Origin: an archaeon
GTDB taxonomy: Archaea; Hydrothermarchaeota; Hydrothermarchaeia; Hydrothermarchaeales; Hydrothermarchaeaceae
DNA: 5,912 nucleotides
Direction of reading: 5' to 3'
Assembly: GCA_018830205.1 (NCBI GenBank)
Contig: JAHJSX010000106.1
Span: 1 to 5,912, forward strand
In this document: one piece after another, positions 1 to 5,496 of the stretch
Numbering within the stretch: the stretch's first letter is position 1
Layout: each line of letters opens with the position of its first letter
Translations under genes and position numbers: made by a program
Notes under the pieces: model-generated
Databases searched by the model: none
The model's input: only the letters and a program-made list of their open reading frames with translations
What the model was told of the DNA's origin: nothing

Positions 1-3
1 ATT

Positions 4-44
4 AATTTCCCCAGGGTTTTTGGAGCGTAGCGAGAAAAAGGCTG
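4..44. repeat. Hairpin-bearing intergenic repeat, copy A
   Basis: This 41-bp segment shares its architecture with a second copy at 101-138. Both have AATTT, a C-run joined to a G-run (CCCCAGGG here), TTTTT, a short variable GC-rich core containing GCGTA, then AAAAAGGCTG. The TTTTT and AAAAA arms can pair around the variable core. The outer parts are conserved between copies while the core differs in sequence and length, as expected for a dispersed intergenic palindromic element or a repeated terminator-like structure. Its family is not recognised, and with only two copies visible the element boundaries are approximate. Confidence 0.5.
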
Positions 45-76
45 AGTGGATGATTTCTCGCGTCTTGACCCACAAA

Positions 77-95
77 CAGTTCGTTACGCGAACTG
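77..95. repeat. Short perfect hairpin between the two repeat copies
   Basis: CAGTTCG (77-83) and CGAACTG (89-95) are perfect 7-bp inverted arms around the 5-nt loop TTACG. There is no T-run directly after it on either strand, so it is not a typical intrinsic terminator. It lies between the two copies of the repeat described at 4-44 and 101-138, downstream of the membrane-protein gene. Function is unknown. Confidence 0.45.
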
Positions 96-100
96 ACACC

Positions 101-138
101 AATTTTTCCCCGGGGTTTTTGCGTAAGCAAAAAGGCTG
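101..138. repeat. Hairpin-bearing intergenic repeat, copy B; possible terminator of the membrane-protein gene
   Basis: This is the second copy of the element at 4-44. It contains CCCCGGGG (108-115) followed by TTTTTGCGTAAGCAAAAA (116-133), a perfect 7-bp stem closed by a 4-nt loop, then GGCTG. Read on the minus strand it begins 2 nt after the stop codon of the membrane-protein gene and shows CC-TTTTT within about 10 nt of that stop. Archaeal termination often occurs at T-tracts, so it may end that transcript. The terminator role is inferred; the repeat and hairpin are directly visible. Confidence 0.5.
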
Positions 139-140
139 TT

Positions 141-776
141 TTAGACCGGCAGCTGGCTGAAAATTGGGGCCAAAACTGCAATCATGAACGTGAACAGTGC
201 AAGGTAAAGCACCCCTGCAGCAAGAAGCCACCAGTATTCCATGCCAAAAAATCCAATTCTTGTCAGTATGTCGTATGAGGGCTCTTCCTTTGCCTCACCA
301 AAAGGAGTCTTCTGGTTGATGTCCCGCTGGATTACAAAGATGCCGATGGGGTAGAGCAACAAAAGAAAGAGGTACTTTGGAAGGGAGCCGGATTCTATGT
401 ATTGTGACGCCATTTTCGATACCTTGTACCAGACATAAATCATCGGGATGCCGAACAGGAGGCCAAGGAACATAAACCGGCCGGAGTTGTATTTTACCCC
501 CAGCTCAATCGCAAGCTCTTGTCCTGTCTTGAAGTACCAGTGAAGGACATAAACATACATCGCAAGCGAGATTACAGCGCCAATAAGGACAGGTATGCCA
601 ACCAGTATCAGGTCAAATGTATTGACGCCTTCCCCTCTAACAACACCGGCCTCAACCGCGGCTATCTTTGCAGAAAAAAGGATAAACAAAGCGCCTGATA
701 AAATGTTGTTGTATGCCTGCCCGCCGACCCATAGGGCGGCTGCCATCCAGGGAGTTCGCTTGACCAGATTACTCAT
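141..776 (-). CDS. Multi-pass integral membrane protein of unknown function
   Basis: The product is 211 residues with about five hydrophobic segments at roughly residues 20-40, 54-80, 101-118, 134-150 and 181-203. Loops carry charged clusters, for example the hydrophilic stretch at about 150-170. The LLYPIGIFVIQRDINQ stretch and the preceding PMIYVWYKVSK loosely resemble small DUF4234-type membrane proteins, but I do not assign it to that family. No catalytic motif is recognisable. The start at 776 is preferred over an in-frame ATG at 815 because GAGGCGG (781-787 on the plus strand) lies 4 nt upstream of it and the intervening 13 residues are not hydrophobic or conserved-looking. The gene follows the DHPS-related gene on the same strand with a 46-bp gap that holds its own TATA-like box, so it may be transcribed separately. 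Confidence 0.8.
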   Translation of the reverse strand: MSNLVKRTPWMAAALWVGGQAYNNILSGALFILFSAKIAAVEAGVVRGEGVNTFDLILVGIPVLIGAVISLAMYVYVLHWYFKTGQELAIELGVKYNSGRFMFLGLLFGIPMIYVWYKVSKMASQYIESGSLPKYLFLLLLYPIGIFVIQRDINQKTPFGEAKEEPSYDILTRIGFFGMEYWWLLAAGVLYLALFTFMIAVLAPIFSQLPV

Positions 777-780
777 ATTT

Positions 781-821
781 CCGCCTCGACCGCTTGAATT
801 TTGGCTTATAATCAATATAAA
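781..821 (-). promoter_or_regulatory. Putative promoter and ribosome binding site of the membrane-protein gene
   Basis: On the minus strand TTTATATT (814-821) begins immediately after the TAA of the upstream gene, 37 nt before the ATG at 776. A transcript starting about 25 nt downstream of the box would begin near 792. It would carry a leader of about 16 nt containing GAGGCGG (781-787), a plausible Shine-Dalgarno sequence. The arrangement fits an archaeal promoter with a short leader, but it is inferred from motif and spacing only. Confidence 0.5.
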
Positions 822-822
822 T

Positions 823-2019
823 TTACCCGCTTCTTTTTTTCTTCAATCTTAGCATGTCAAGGCCAAGATCCTTCGGCGGCGAGCCCCTAATCCTGGCAAG
901 ATGCATCATCTTTGAGGCCGTTGCAAGCTCCGCAACAGAGCCCTTTGTTTTGCTGCTCGCTTCCGTCGTGAATACCATGGCTGCCCCGACCTCGCCTGCA
1001 AGGCCGCAGAGAACGGCGTTTATTCCGGGGGAGTCGGCATCCGTTAATTCCGTGACATTTCCTATGCCCATGAGCATCTGGATATCTGGATTCTCGATGC
1101 CGAATAATCGATATGCCACTATTGAATCAGCCAGCCCAAAATTAATTGGTTTTAAAACAGGGTCGGCTATTGGTTTTTTAAAGCCCCTTTTTCTCGCAAG
1201 CTTGATATTCTCACCAAGGATTTCGACCCTTTCAACCGGGTCATCAGGGATAATTCCATTTTTCATGGGCAAAATGACAGCGCCGGCCTCAACGTTTTTG
1301 AATTTCTTGATTAAGCCGTCGTCAAAACTGAGGATTAAATCGATGCCCTCATCGATGGCGCATTCTATATTCTTTTCTTCCATCGTGTCAATTGAAAGAG
1401 GAATCTTCAGGTCCCTGAGGGCCGGCACAACCTCTTTTATTTTTTCAGGGTTTTCCTCGTTGAAGCCCAGGTCAATGACATCCGTGCCGCTCTCGACGTA
1501 ATATTTCGCAATGCGTCTTACCAAATCCAGCGGCTTGCCGCCAACATCAACTATCTCAGAAACCACCCGTATTGGAAAATCATGCCCCACTGCCAGGCCT
1601 CCAATGGAAATATTTCCAGGTTTGCCCTTCATCTTTTTCGCATAACCGGCAGAGTTCACCCTCTCTATCTCATCTCGGGCCATTTCTCTTTTAAACTGCG
1701 CAAGCTGCCCATCAGCAGGGACATCCTTTGACAGTTTTATCGAATCGATGTTTTCAAGCAAAAGCGCAAGGTCAGCGATGTCGCGGGGCCCTTTGAAAGC
1801 GGCAACTCCTGCTTCTTTTTCTATTCGCTTAAGGTCGACCTTCACAAGCCCCGGTACGATTATCATCTTGTGCCCCTCTTTTACACCGCGGGCAATCATG
1901 TCAGGAGTCAGAAGTGAGGCCACCTCAACCGGGGCCACGTGCACGTCGCAGGCAAAACGCTTTGCAATCTTCCTGACTTCTTTTTCTTTTGACCTGCCTG
2001 TAATCAACAGAATTTTCAT
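823..2019 (-). CDS. Dihydropteroate synthase-related (pterin-binding TIM-barrel) protein
   Basis: The product is 398 residues. Residues 1-95 form an alpha/beta N-terminal domain (MKILLITGRSKEKE, later IIVPGLV and FKGPRDIADLALLL) of the type preceding the barrel in archaeal and methylotroph DHPS-like proteins. Residues 138-375 are a pterin-binding barrel: VIDLG (181-185), LSIDTME (208-214), LSFDDGL, PIADPVLKP (283-291), GIGNVTELTDADSPGIN (318-334). The GIGNVTEL strand lacks the SRK-type pterin/pABA-binding motif of true DHPS and looks more like the methyltransferase branch of pterin-binding barrels, so DHPS activity should not be assumed. The family is associated with tetrahydromethanopterin-using lineages. 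From memory, full-length archaeal relatives run nearer 500 residues; this one stops at KKKRSG, shortly after the barrel. ATG 2019 is chosen because GAGGC (2027-2031) sits 7 nt upstream. An in-frame ATG at 2106 would pull the promoter region and low-complexity sequence into the protein. Confidence 0.85.
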   Translation of the reverse strand: MKILLITGRSKEKEVRKIAKRFACDVHVAPVEVASLLTPDMIARGVKEGHKMIIVPGLVKVDLKRIEKEAGVAAFKGPRDIADLALLLENIDSIKLSKDVPADGQLAQFKREMARDEIERVNSAGYAKKMKGKPGNISIGGLAVGHDFPIRVVSEIVDVGGKPLDLVRRIAKYYVESGTDVIDLGFNEENPEKIKEVVPALRDLKIPLSIDTMEEKNIECAIDEGIDLILSFDDGLIKKFKNVEAGAVILPMKNGIIPDDPVERVEILGENIKLARKRGFKKPIADPVLKPINFGLADSIVAYRLFGIENPDIQMLMGIGNVTELTDADSPGINAVLCGLAGEVGAAMVFTTEASSKTKGSVAELATASKMMHLARIRGSPPKDLGLDMLRLKKKRSG

Positions 2020-2063
2020 TTTACGTGCCTCAAAGCTATACTTGGGCTTCGTGCTAATTAAAA
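2020..2063 (-). promoter_or_regulatory. Putative promoter and RBS of the DHPS-related gene
   Basis: On the minus strand the AT-rich box TTTTAATTA (2055-2063) lies 35 nt upstream of the ATG at 2019, at a distance compatible with an archaeal TATA box and a leader of about 14 nt. That leader contains GAGGC (2027-2031) as a candidate Shine-Dalgarno. The box is not a perfect TATA consensus, so the call rests mainly on spacing and local AT content. Confidence 0.4.
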
Positions 2064-2069
2064 TTATTG

Positions 2070-2084
2070 AACATTTCAAATGTT
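2070..2084. promoter_or_regulatory. Perfect 15-bp palindrome between divergent TATA-like boxes (candidate operator)
   Basis: AACATTTCAAATGTT has 7-bp perfect inverted arms around a single central C at 2077. It lies between the leftward box (2055-2063) and the rightward box (2095-2102), so a dimeric regulator bound here could act on both genes. An 8-bp palindrome GTTTAAAC (2082-2089) overlaps its right edge. No regulator gene is adjacent; the operator role is inferred from symmetry and position. Confidence 0.4.
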
Positions 2085-2094
2085 TAAACCAATG

Positions 2095-2130
2095 TATATA
2101 TACCAATTAGTCAAGTTTTGCATAGGTGAT
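2095..2130 (+). promoter_or_regulatory. Putative TATA box and RBS of the pilin-like gene
   Basis: TATATATA (2095-2102) is the strongest TATA-like sequence in the window. A transcript beginning about 25 nt downstream would start near 2122-2124, just before AGGTGAT (2124-2130), which is complementary to the archaeal 16S rRNA 3' end and lies 3 nt before GTG 2134. This places the translation start downstream of the box and excludes the in-frame ATG at 2080, which lies upstream of the promoter. Confidence 0.6.
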
Positions 2131-2133
2131 ACT

Positions 2134-2574
2134 GTGGTGGCGAGGAATTTCATAAATGACGAACGGGGCCAGCTAGTCGGGACCCCTCTCAAACTCGTAA
2201 TAGCGGTCGTAATAGGTGTGGCCGTACTGGGAATTTTGCTCCAGATGATGAATCTTGTGAGCGTGATGAATCCGCATTCGTTTAATGTTGAGATAGATGG
2301 AAACACTCTGGGAAATGATGGAGCTTTTGACATATCAACAACTAGTGTGGCTTTCCTAGTGAAAGACGCAAATGACGGACGCGAGGTGCAGGGCGCAATA
2401 GTCGAGATTAAAGGGGCAGGAGAAATGGATGCACAGGTTACAGGTACTACAGGAAAGGCCAGTTTTTCTGGTCTGGAATTTAAACTAGCTGGAGCCGATT
2501 ATGCCACCATGACCGTAACTGCAACCAAAGAAGGCTATTCACGCTGGACTAACACATATCTCGTCAAGGATTAA
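2134..2574 (+). CDS. Pilin-like membrane-anchored protein with Ig-like (carboxypeptidase-regulatory type) domain
   Basis: The product is 146 residues from a GTG start. The N-terminus, a charged stretch ending NDERGQ then LVGTPLK and a hydrophobic helix (about residues 20-40), resembles an archaeal class III (type IV pilin) signal, with possible cleavage between G12 and Q13. The glutamate usually found at position 5 of the mature pilin is absent (Thr), so processing is uncertain and it may simply be an N-terminal anchor. Residues 64-144 look like a beta-sandwich of the CarboxypepD_reg/transthyretin type: FLVKDANDGREVQGAIVEI, then GTTGKASFSGLEF, then TVTATKEGY. Such domains usually lie outside the cell. 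The gene stands alone on this strand; its end overlaps the end of the ATPase gene. Alternative start: the next codon, GTG 2137. Confidence 0.75.
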   Translation: MVARNFINDERGQLVGTPLKLVIAVVIGVAVLGILLQMMNLVSVMNPHSFNVEIDGNTLGNDGAFDISTTSVAFLVKDANDGREVQGAIVEIKGAGEMDAQVTGTTGKASFSGLEFKLAGADYATMTVTATKEGYSRWTNTYLVKD

Positions 2575-4166
2575 ACAACAACCTCCCTCGCAATCCGCAT
2601 CCTGTCGGAGCCGAGCATGCAGGGGGGCCGCGGCATTTTCACAAAGACCGGCGCATCGAATAGTTCGTGGTCGAGGAGCTTGTCATCTTTTTTGAATCTT
2701 CGCATTTTCTCTTTTAATTCCTTGGAAAATTTGTTGTAAAGCGGGTCCATGAGCTCGGCCTCCTTTGTCTTGCCGTAGATGTCAGTCGAGATATTGCCGA
2801 GGATGTTCGCGTCCACCTTGCTCTTGAACTGCTCTGCCCCGAAAAGCGAGAGGCCCACGCTCCGGCCCCTTGCGCTTATGTCGATGAGCCTTGACTTGAG
2901 GGACGCGATATCAGTGGAGTGCGATGGCGGGGCGTACTTGTTTAGTTCGTCCATGAAGATTATCAATTTGTCAACGCCAAGCGTCTTTGCCTCAAGACGG
3001 GAAACAAGCTCTGAAATCACCTTCTCAAAGACAAGTTTCCGGGGGTAAAAGCCAAGCTTCTGGATGTCAACGACCCACACCGAGCGGTCCTCTAATTCGT
3101 CGTATGGCAGCTCCACCACCTCGTCGTCGTATTTCGTGAGCAAGCCAAAGTACTTTGAGTCAAAGCCCTTCATCTGGTTGTAGAGCTTGCCCCAGGTCGC
3201 TTTGTAAGTGCCGTGAATGAGGTCGGTCCAGCCCCTCCCGTCAAGCAGTAGCTCGTCGCGCATGAACTCGAGGATGTTGAAAAAGGAGGTTAGACCTTTC
3301 TCAGATGACATCCGGGCGAGGTCGTAATAGGCGGTGTCGAGCTTTTCTTTCTGGTCTGGGTCGCCAGCCTTAAGAATCGAGGGGATGTACCTTGCAATCT
3401 CTGCGTATCCCCAGCGGAATACCTCTATATCCTCACGAAGCGAATTTCCCCGCTCGAGGATGTCTGTCGGCGCAAAGATGCGGGCCTTGAAGCCAGCTGG
3501 TCGTATTTTGCATATTTTGTAAATATCCCTGTCAACAGCGTCCATGCCTGGGTTTGTTTCATCAAGGTAGAGGAGGTCATCGCTTTTTATGTTGAAGAGC
3601 ACGCACGCGACGGAGCCTCGCGAGTGCGCGAATATGGAGCTCAGGAGGAAAAGAAACGCCGATGTCTTGGTCCCAAGCCCCGACATGCCTGAAATGTTCA
3701 CATGCGCGCCCTCAAAGCCTGTGATGTAGCTCTCGTTTACCATCACCGGCACGCTCAAACCGTCAGTGTTCTCAAACACCCCAAACGGAATCCTGCAGCC
3801 CTCGAGGTTAAAAAGCCCGTTCAGCTCTCCAAGTGTAGGGTAATAGACGAGACCTTCGCGAAAGGGCCGGTCCATGTCCTGTTTTAGTGTACGGGCGCGG
3901 CAGACGATTGTGGTCTGCTCCTTGTTTGGCGACGTTGTCTCTGGGTCGCCGCCACGCGAGAGCTGGTGCATGAGCGCATCGTCGATTTCTGTGTAGCTTG
4001 CCATATCCTCCACGATGCCGTATGCCTCGCTCATGCCATCATTTACCTTTACTATCGTTCCGATGGCAACACTCCGCTCGCTCTGTGGAATCCAGAAGTT
4101 GAATTCACTTGGCGTGTTTGGTCTTCCTTTTGTGCCTATGATTGTACCTACTGGCTTTGTGTCCAT
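2571..4166 (-). CDS. herA: HerA-like hexameric DNA translocase ATPase, divergent P-loop
   Basis: The product is 531 residues. The N-terminal 95 or so form a HAS-barrel-like beta domain (PVGTIIGT, then GTIVKV, YGIVEDM). The RecA/FtsK-like core follows: the P-loop region GAHVNISGMSGLGTKTS ends at S169, Walker B is LIIFMDE with D406 and E407, then NKYAPP, and the SARGRSVGLSLFGAEQF segment supplies R433, R435 and Q446, matching the GR...G....SQ region of HerA. The P-loop has a residue between the glycine and lysine compared with GxxGxGK[ST]; I recall a HerA-like subfamily with a similar ATKTS P-loop, so this is a subfamily trait rather than decay. HerA pumps DNA and works with NurA in end resection. 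The start at 4166 is chosen because it overlaps the nurA stop as TGATG and has GAGGT 7 nt upstream; an in-frame ATG at 4205 is possible but would overlap nurA by 40 nt. Confidence 0.88.
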   Translation of the reverse strand: MDTKPVGTIIGTKGRPNTPSEFNFWIPQSERSVAIGTIVKVNDGMSEAYGIVEDMASYTEIDDALMHQLSRGGDPETTSPNKEQTTIVCRARTLKQDMDRPFREGLVYYPTLGELNGLFNLEGCRIPFGVFENTDGLSVPVMVNESYITGFEGAHVNISGMSGLGTKTSAFLFLLSSIFAHSRGSVACVLFNIKSDDLLYLDETNPGMDAVDRDIYKICKIRPAGFKARIFAPTDILERGNSLREDIEVFRWGYAEIARYIPSILKAGDPDQKEKLDTAYYDLARMSSEKGLTSFFNILEFMRDELLLDGRGWTDLIHGTYKATWGKLYNQMKGFDSKYFGLLTKYDDEVVELPYDELEDRSVWVVDIQKLGFYPRKLVFEKVISELVSRLEAKTLGVDKLIIFMDELNKYAPPSHSTDIASLKSRLIDISARGRSVGLSLFGAEQFKSKVDANILGNISTDIYGKTKEAELMDPLYNKFSKELKEKMRRFKKDDKLLDHELFDAPVFVKMPRPPCMLGSDRMRIAREVVV

Positions 4167-4177
4167 CACATCGACCT
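4164..4177 (-). promoter_or_regulatory. TGATG translational coupling junction with internal RBS
   Basis: The nurA stop TGA (4166-4168) and the herA start ATG (4164-4166) share one base. GAGGT, 7 nt before the ATG and still inside nurA, can act as the Shine-Dalgarno for ribosomes finishing nurA. This decides the herA start and indicates coupled synthesis of the two subunits. Confidence 0.75.
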
Positions 4178-5176
4178 CTGCACCATCGCTATGTGGCGCG
4201 AGCATGGGATTTGCGTTCTAAGGTAGTTCTCGCAAACTTGAATCGGGTATATCTGGCGGTCCCACCGGTCGCATTTTGCCCTGACTCTTGCCTCTGCAAG
4301 AAGCCAGGACGAAAACTCTTCTATGGGGGCGGGAAGTTTGTTGTATTCTACACGCAAAAGCCCCATTTCAGGGTGGGCGGGTTCGTTCATCCGCAGATAG
4401 AAAGAATTGACCTTGTGGCTGAGAGTGCATGCATTTTCAAGCATTTGTATGGAGAACATCATGCTCCTGTGATACTGTGGCATGTTCCATACCATCTGCT
4501 GGACATCAGGGTAGAGGCTCTGGAGGTACAGTGTCTGGTGGGTCTTGATGAGGCCCACGACTCCCTCCCTTTTCATGCTTCCGAAGATGTTGCCGTCTTT
4601 AATTAGAACCGAATCGTCCGAGGCGTCCGATTCAATAAACCTGTGCATAATCTCCTGCTCGATTTCCTGGCGAAGCGCACGTGATTTCACCTTGGCCTTG
4701 TTTCTTATCTCGTTCAGGTCATAGTAGTTTTTCGCACCGGTGTCAACAATGCCCGGGCAATCGAGTTCATCAAAGACAAAGGTGGGGACAAGTATCGCGT
4801 TTTTGTATATTGTGTCGAAGGGCACGAAGGAGTCGGGGCCTCTTCTTTTTATTATCACAGCGCCACAAAATTGCAGGAATATGGGGATTCTCGCGCCGTT
4901 GTAGTCGTAGTGCTTCCACAAGACAGTCCTTTGCACCCCGTCCATGAAATACACAAGGGAGCTTTCAGTTGGGTAATCGCTTATTACCCTGTATGTGCCG
5001 GGGATTTCAAGGGCATGGATTTTCAGGTTTTCCCCTAGGAGCGAATTTGGCCTCGTATCAACTGCCTCAAGCTCCTGGTAATCTGCACCAGAGAGCCTAC
5101 CATGCGACTCGTTTTTGAACGCCTTTGCAAATTCAAACCATTCCATCAGCAAAAATAGGTTGTTTATTGGTCTCAT
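4166..5176 (-). CDS. nurA: NurA-like nuclease, partner of the HerA-like ATPase
   Basis: The product is 336 residues. It shows the NurA pattern: a first acidic motif LVYFMDGVQR with D79, a helix rich in charged residues (RALRQEIEQEI, with E171/E173), a second acidic motif SVLIKDGNIFGS with D194, then VVGLIKTH (K211) and a C-terminal region PLPAPIEEF-like followed by WDRQIYPIQVCENYLR. In characterised NurA proteins the two DG aspartates and an intervening acidic residue coordinate manganese. The FMDGVQR form, rather than VDGS, matches the divergent HerA partner. NurA is a 5'-3' nuclease that resects DNA ends when driven by HerA. The gene is first in a two-gene unit; its TGA overlaps the ATPase ATG. 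ATG 5176 is chosen for an AAGGG-like sequence a few nt upstream; 5146 and 5236 are in-frame alternatives, the latter within the divergent promoter region. Confidence 0.82.
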   Translation of the reverse strand: MRPINNLFLLMEWFEFAKAFKNESHGRLSGADYQELEAVDTRPNSLLGENLKIHALEIPGTYRVISDYPTESSLVYFMDGVQRTVLWKHYDYNGARIPIFLQFCGAVIIKRRGPDSFVPFDTIYKNAILVPTFVFDELDCPGIVDTGAKNYYDLNEIRNKAKVKSRALRQEIEQEIMHRFIESDASDDSVLIKDGNIFGSMKREGVVGLIKTHQTLYLQSLYPDVQQMVWNMPQYHRSMMFSIQMLENACTLSHKVNSFYLRMNEPAHPEMGLLRVEYNKLPAPIEEFSSWLLAEARVRAKCDRWDRQIYPIQVCENYLRTQIPCSRHIAMVQRSM

Positions 5177-5205
5177 TACCCTTGGCCGAGCATGGGAAAA
5201 GTATT

Positions 5206-5230
5206 CGAAAGGTTTTTTTATTCGCCCGGA
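5206..5230 (+). promoter_or_regulatory. Putative BRE/TATA promoter of the PRC-barrel gene
   Basis: CGAAA (5206-5210) followed by the T-rich box TTTTTTTATT (5213-5222) resembles an archaeal BRE plus TATA element. Its spacing would put the transcript start close to the ATG at 5243, giving a leaderless or very short leader. If the leader is longer, GGAG (5228-5231) lies 11 nt before the ATG as a weak Shine-Dalgarno. The stretch is also the upstream region of nurA on the other strand, where I cannot pick a convincing box. Confidence 0.45.
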
Positions 5231-5242
5231 GAACATTTCAGT

Positions 5243-5494
5243 ATGTACCGCGAAAGCGAGCTCATGGGAAAGGAGGTAATCTCCTGCGACGGCGAGATTG
5301 TAGGGCGCGTAATCGAATTCACAGTCATTGACGATGTGCCGTGCATGGTAGTCGGGGATAAAAAGCCACTTGTTACCCTGGATAGGGTCAAATCAAGCGA
5401 CAGCACGGTCGCGATACCGTACTTCGAAATCGAGGCCGTCCATGACAAAATTATTCTTTCAAAGACCATTGGTGATATAGTGAAGGGGAATTAA
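5243..5494 (+). CDS. Stand-alone PRC-barrel domain protein
   Basis: The product is 83 residues and consists almost entirely of one PRC-barrel: MYRESELMGKEVISCDGEIVG (first strands), RVIEFTVID, then VPCMVVGDKK, and the closing VAIPYFEIEAVHDKIILSK. The domain is a small beta-barrel known from the photosynthetic reaction centre H subunit and the RNA-processing protein RimM; short single-domain versions are common in archaea and are thought to mediate protein or RNA contacts, without an established role. The start at 5243 matches the usual beginning of the family (Met followed by a few residues, then SEL-GK-V). An in-frame ATG at 5192 would include the promoter-like T-tract. It is followed by the repeat-protein gene after 2 nt, so the two are probably co-transcribed. 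Confidence 0.85.
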   Translation: MYRESELMGKEVISCDGEIVGRVIEFTVIDDVPCMVVGDKKPLVTLDRVKSSDSTVAIPYFEIEAVHDKIILSKTIGDIVKGN

Positions 5495-5496
5495 AG

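Noticed and set aside
4..138. Left-edge repeats as a CRISPR array or insertion-sequence ends
   Set aside because: Only two imperfect copies with variable cores, in direct orientation, with no transposase or regular spacer pattern between them.
854..1501. Long open frame on the plus strand
   Set aside because: It is antisense to the DHPS-related gene, whose protein has recognisable motifs throughout; the plus-strand translation is Ser/Pro/Phe-rich without domain-like pattern or RBS.
2020..2106. N-terminal extension of the DHPS-related protein to the ATG at 2106
   Set aside because: It would cover the divergent promoter region; the internal Met at 2019 starts a typical beta-strand (MKILLITG) and has an RBS.
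2080..2133. ATG at 2080 as start of the pilin-like gene
   Set aside because: It lies upstream of the TATA box at 2095-2102, and the added residues break the class III-like N-terminus; AGGTGAT directly precedes GTG 2134.
4167..4205. ATG at 4205 as start of the HerA-like ATPase
   Set aside because: It gives a 40-nt overlap with nurA and no clear RBS, whereas ATG 4166 has both TGATG coupling and GAGGT.
4142..4606. Open frame on the plus strand across the nurA-herA junction
   Set aside because: It lies antisense to two well-supported genes and has no promoter, RBS or recognisable domain.
5192..5242. ATG at 5192 as start of the PRC-barrel gene
   Set aside because: The added residues translate the T-rich promoter-like stretch, and the family normally begins at the Met at 5243.
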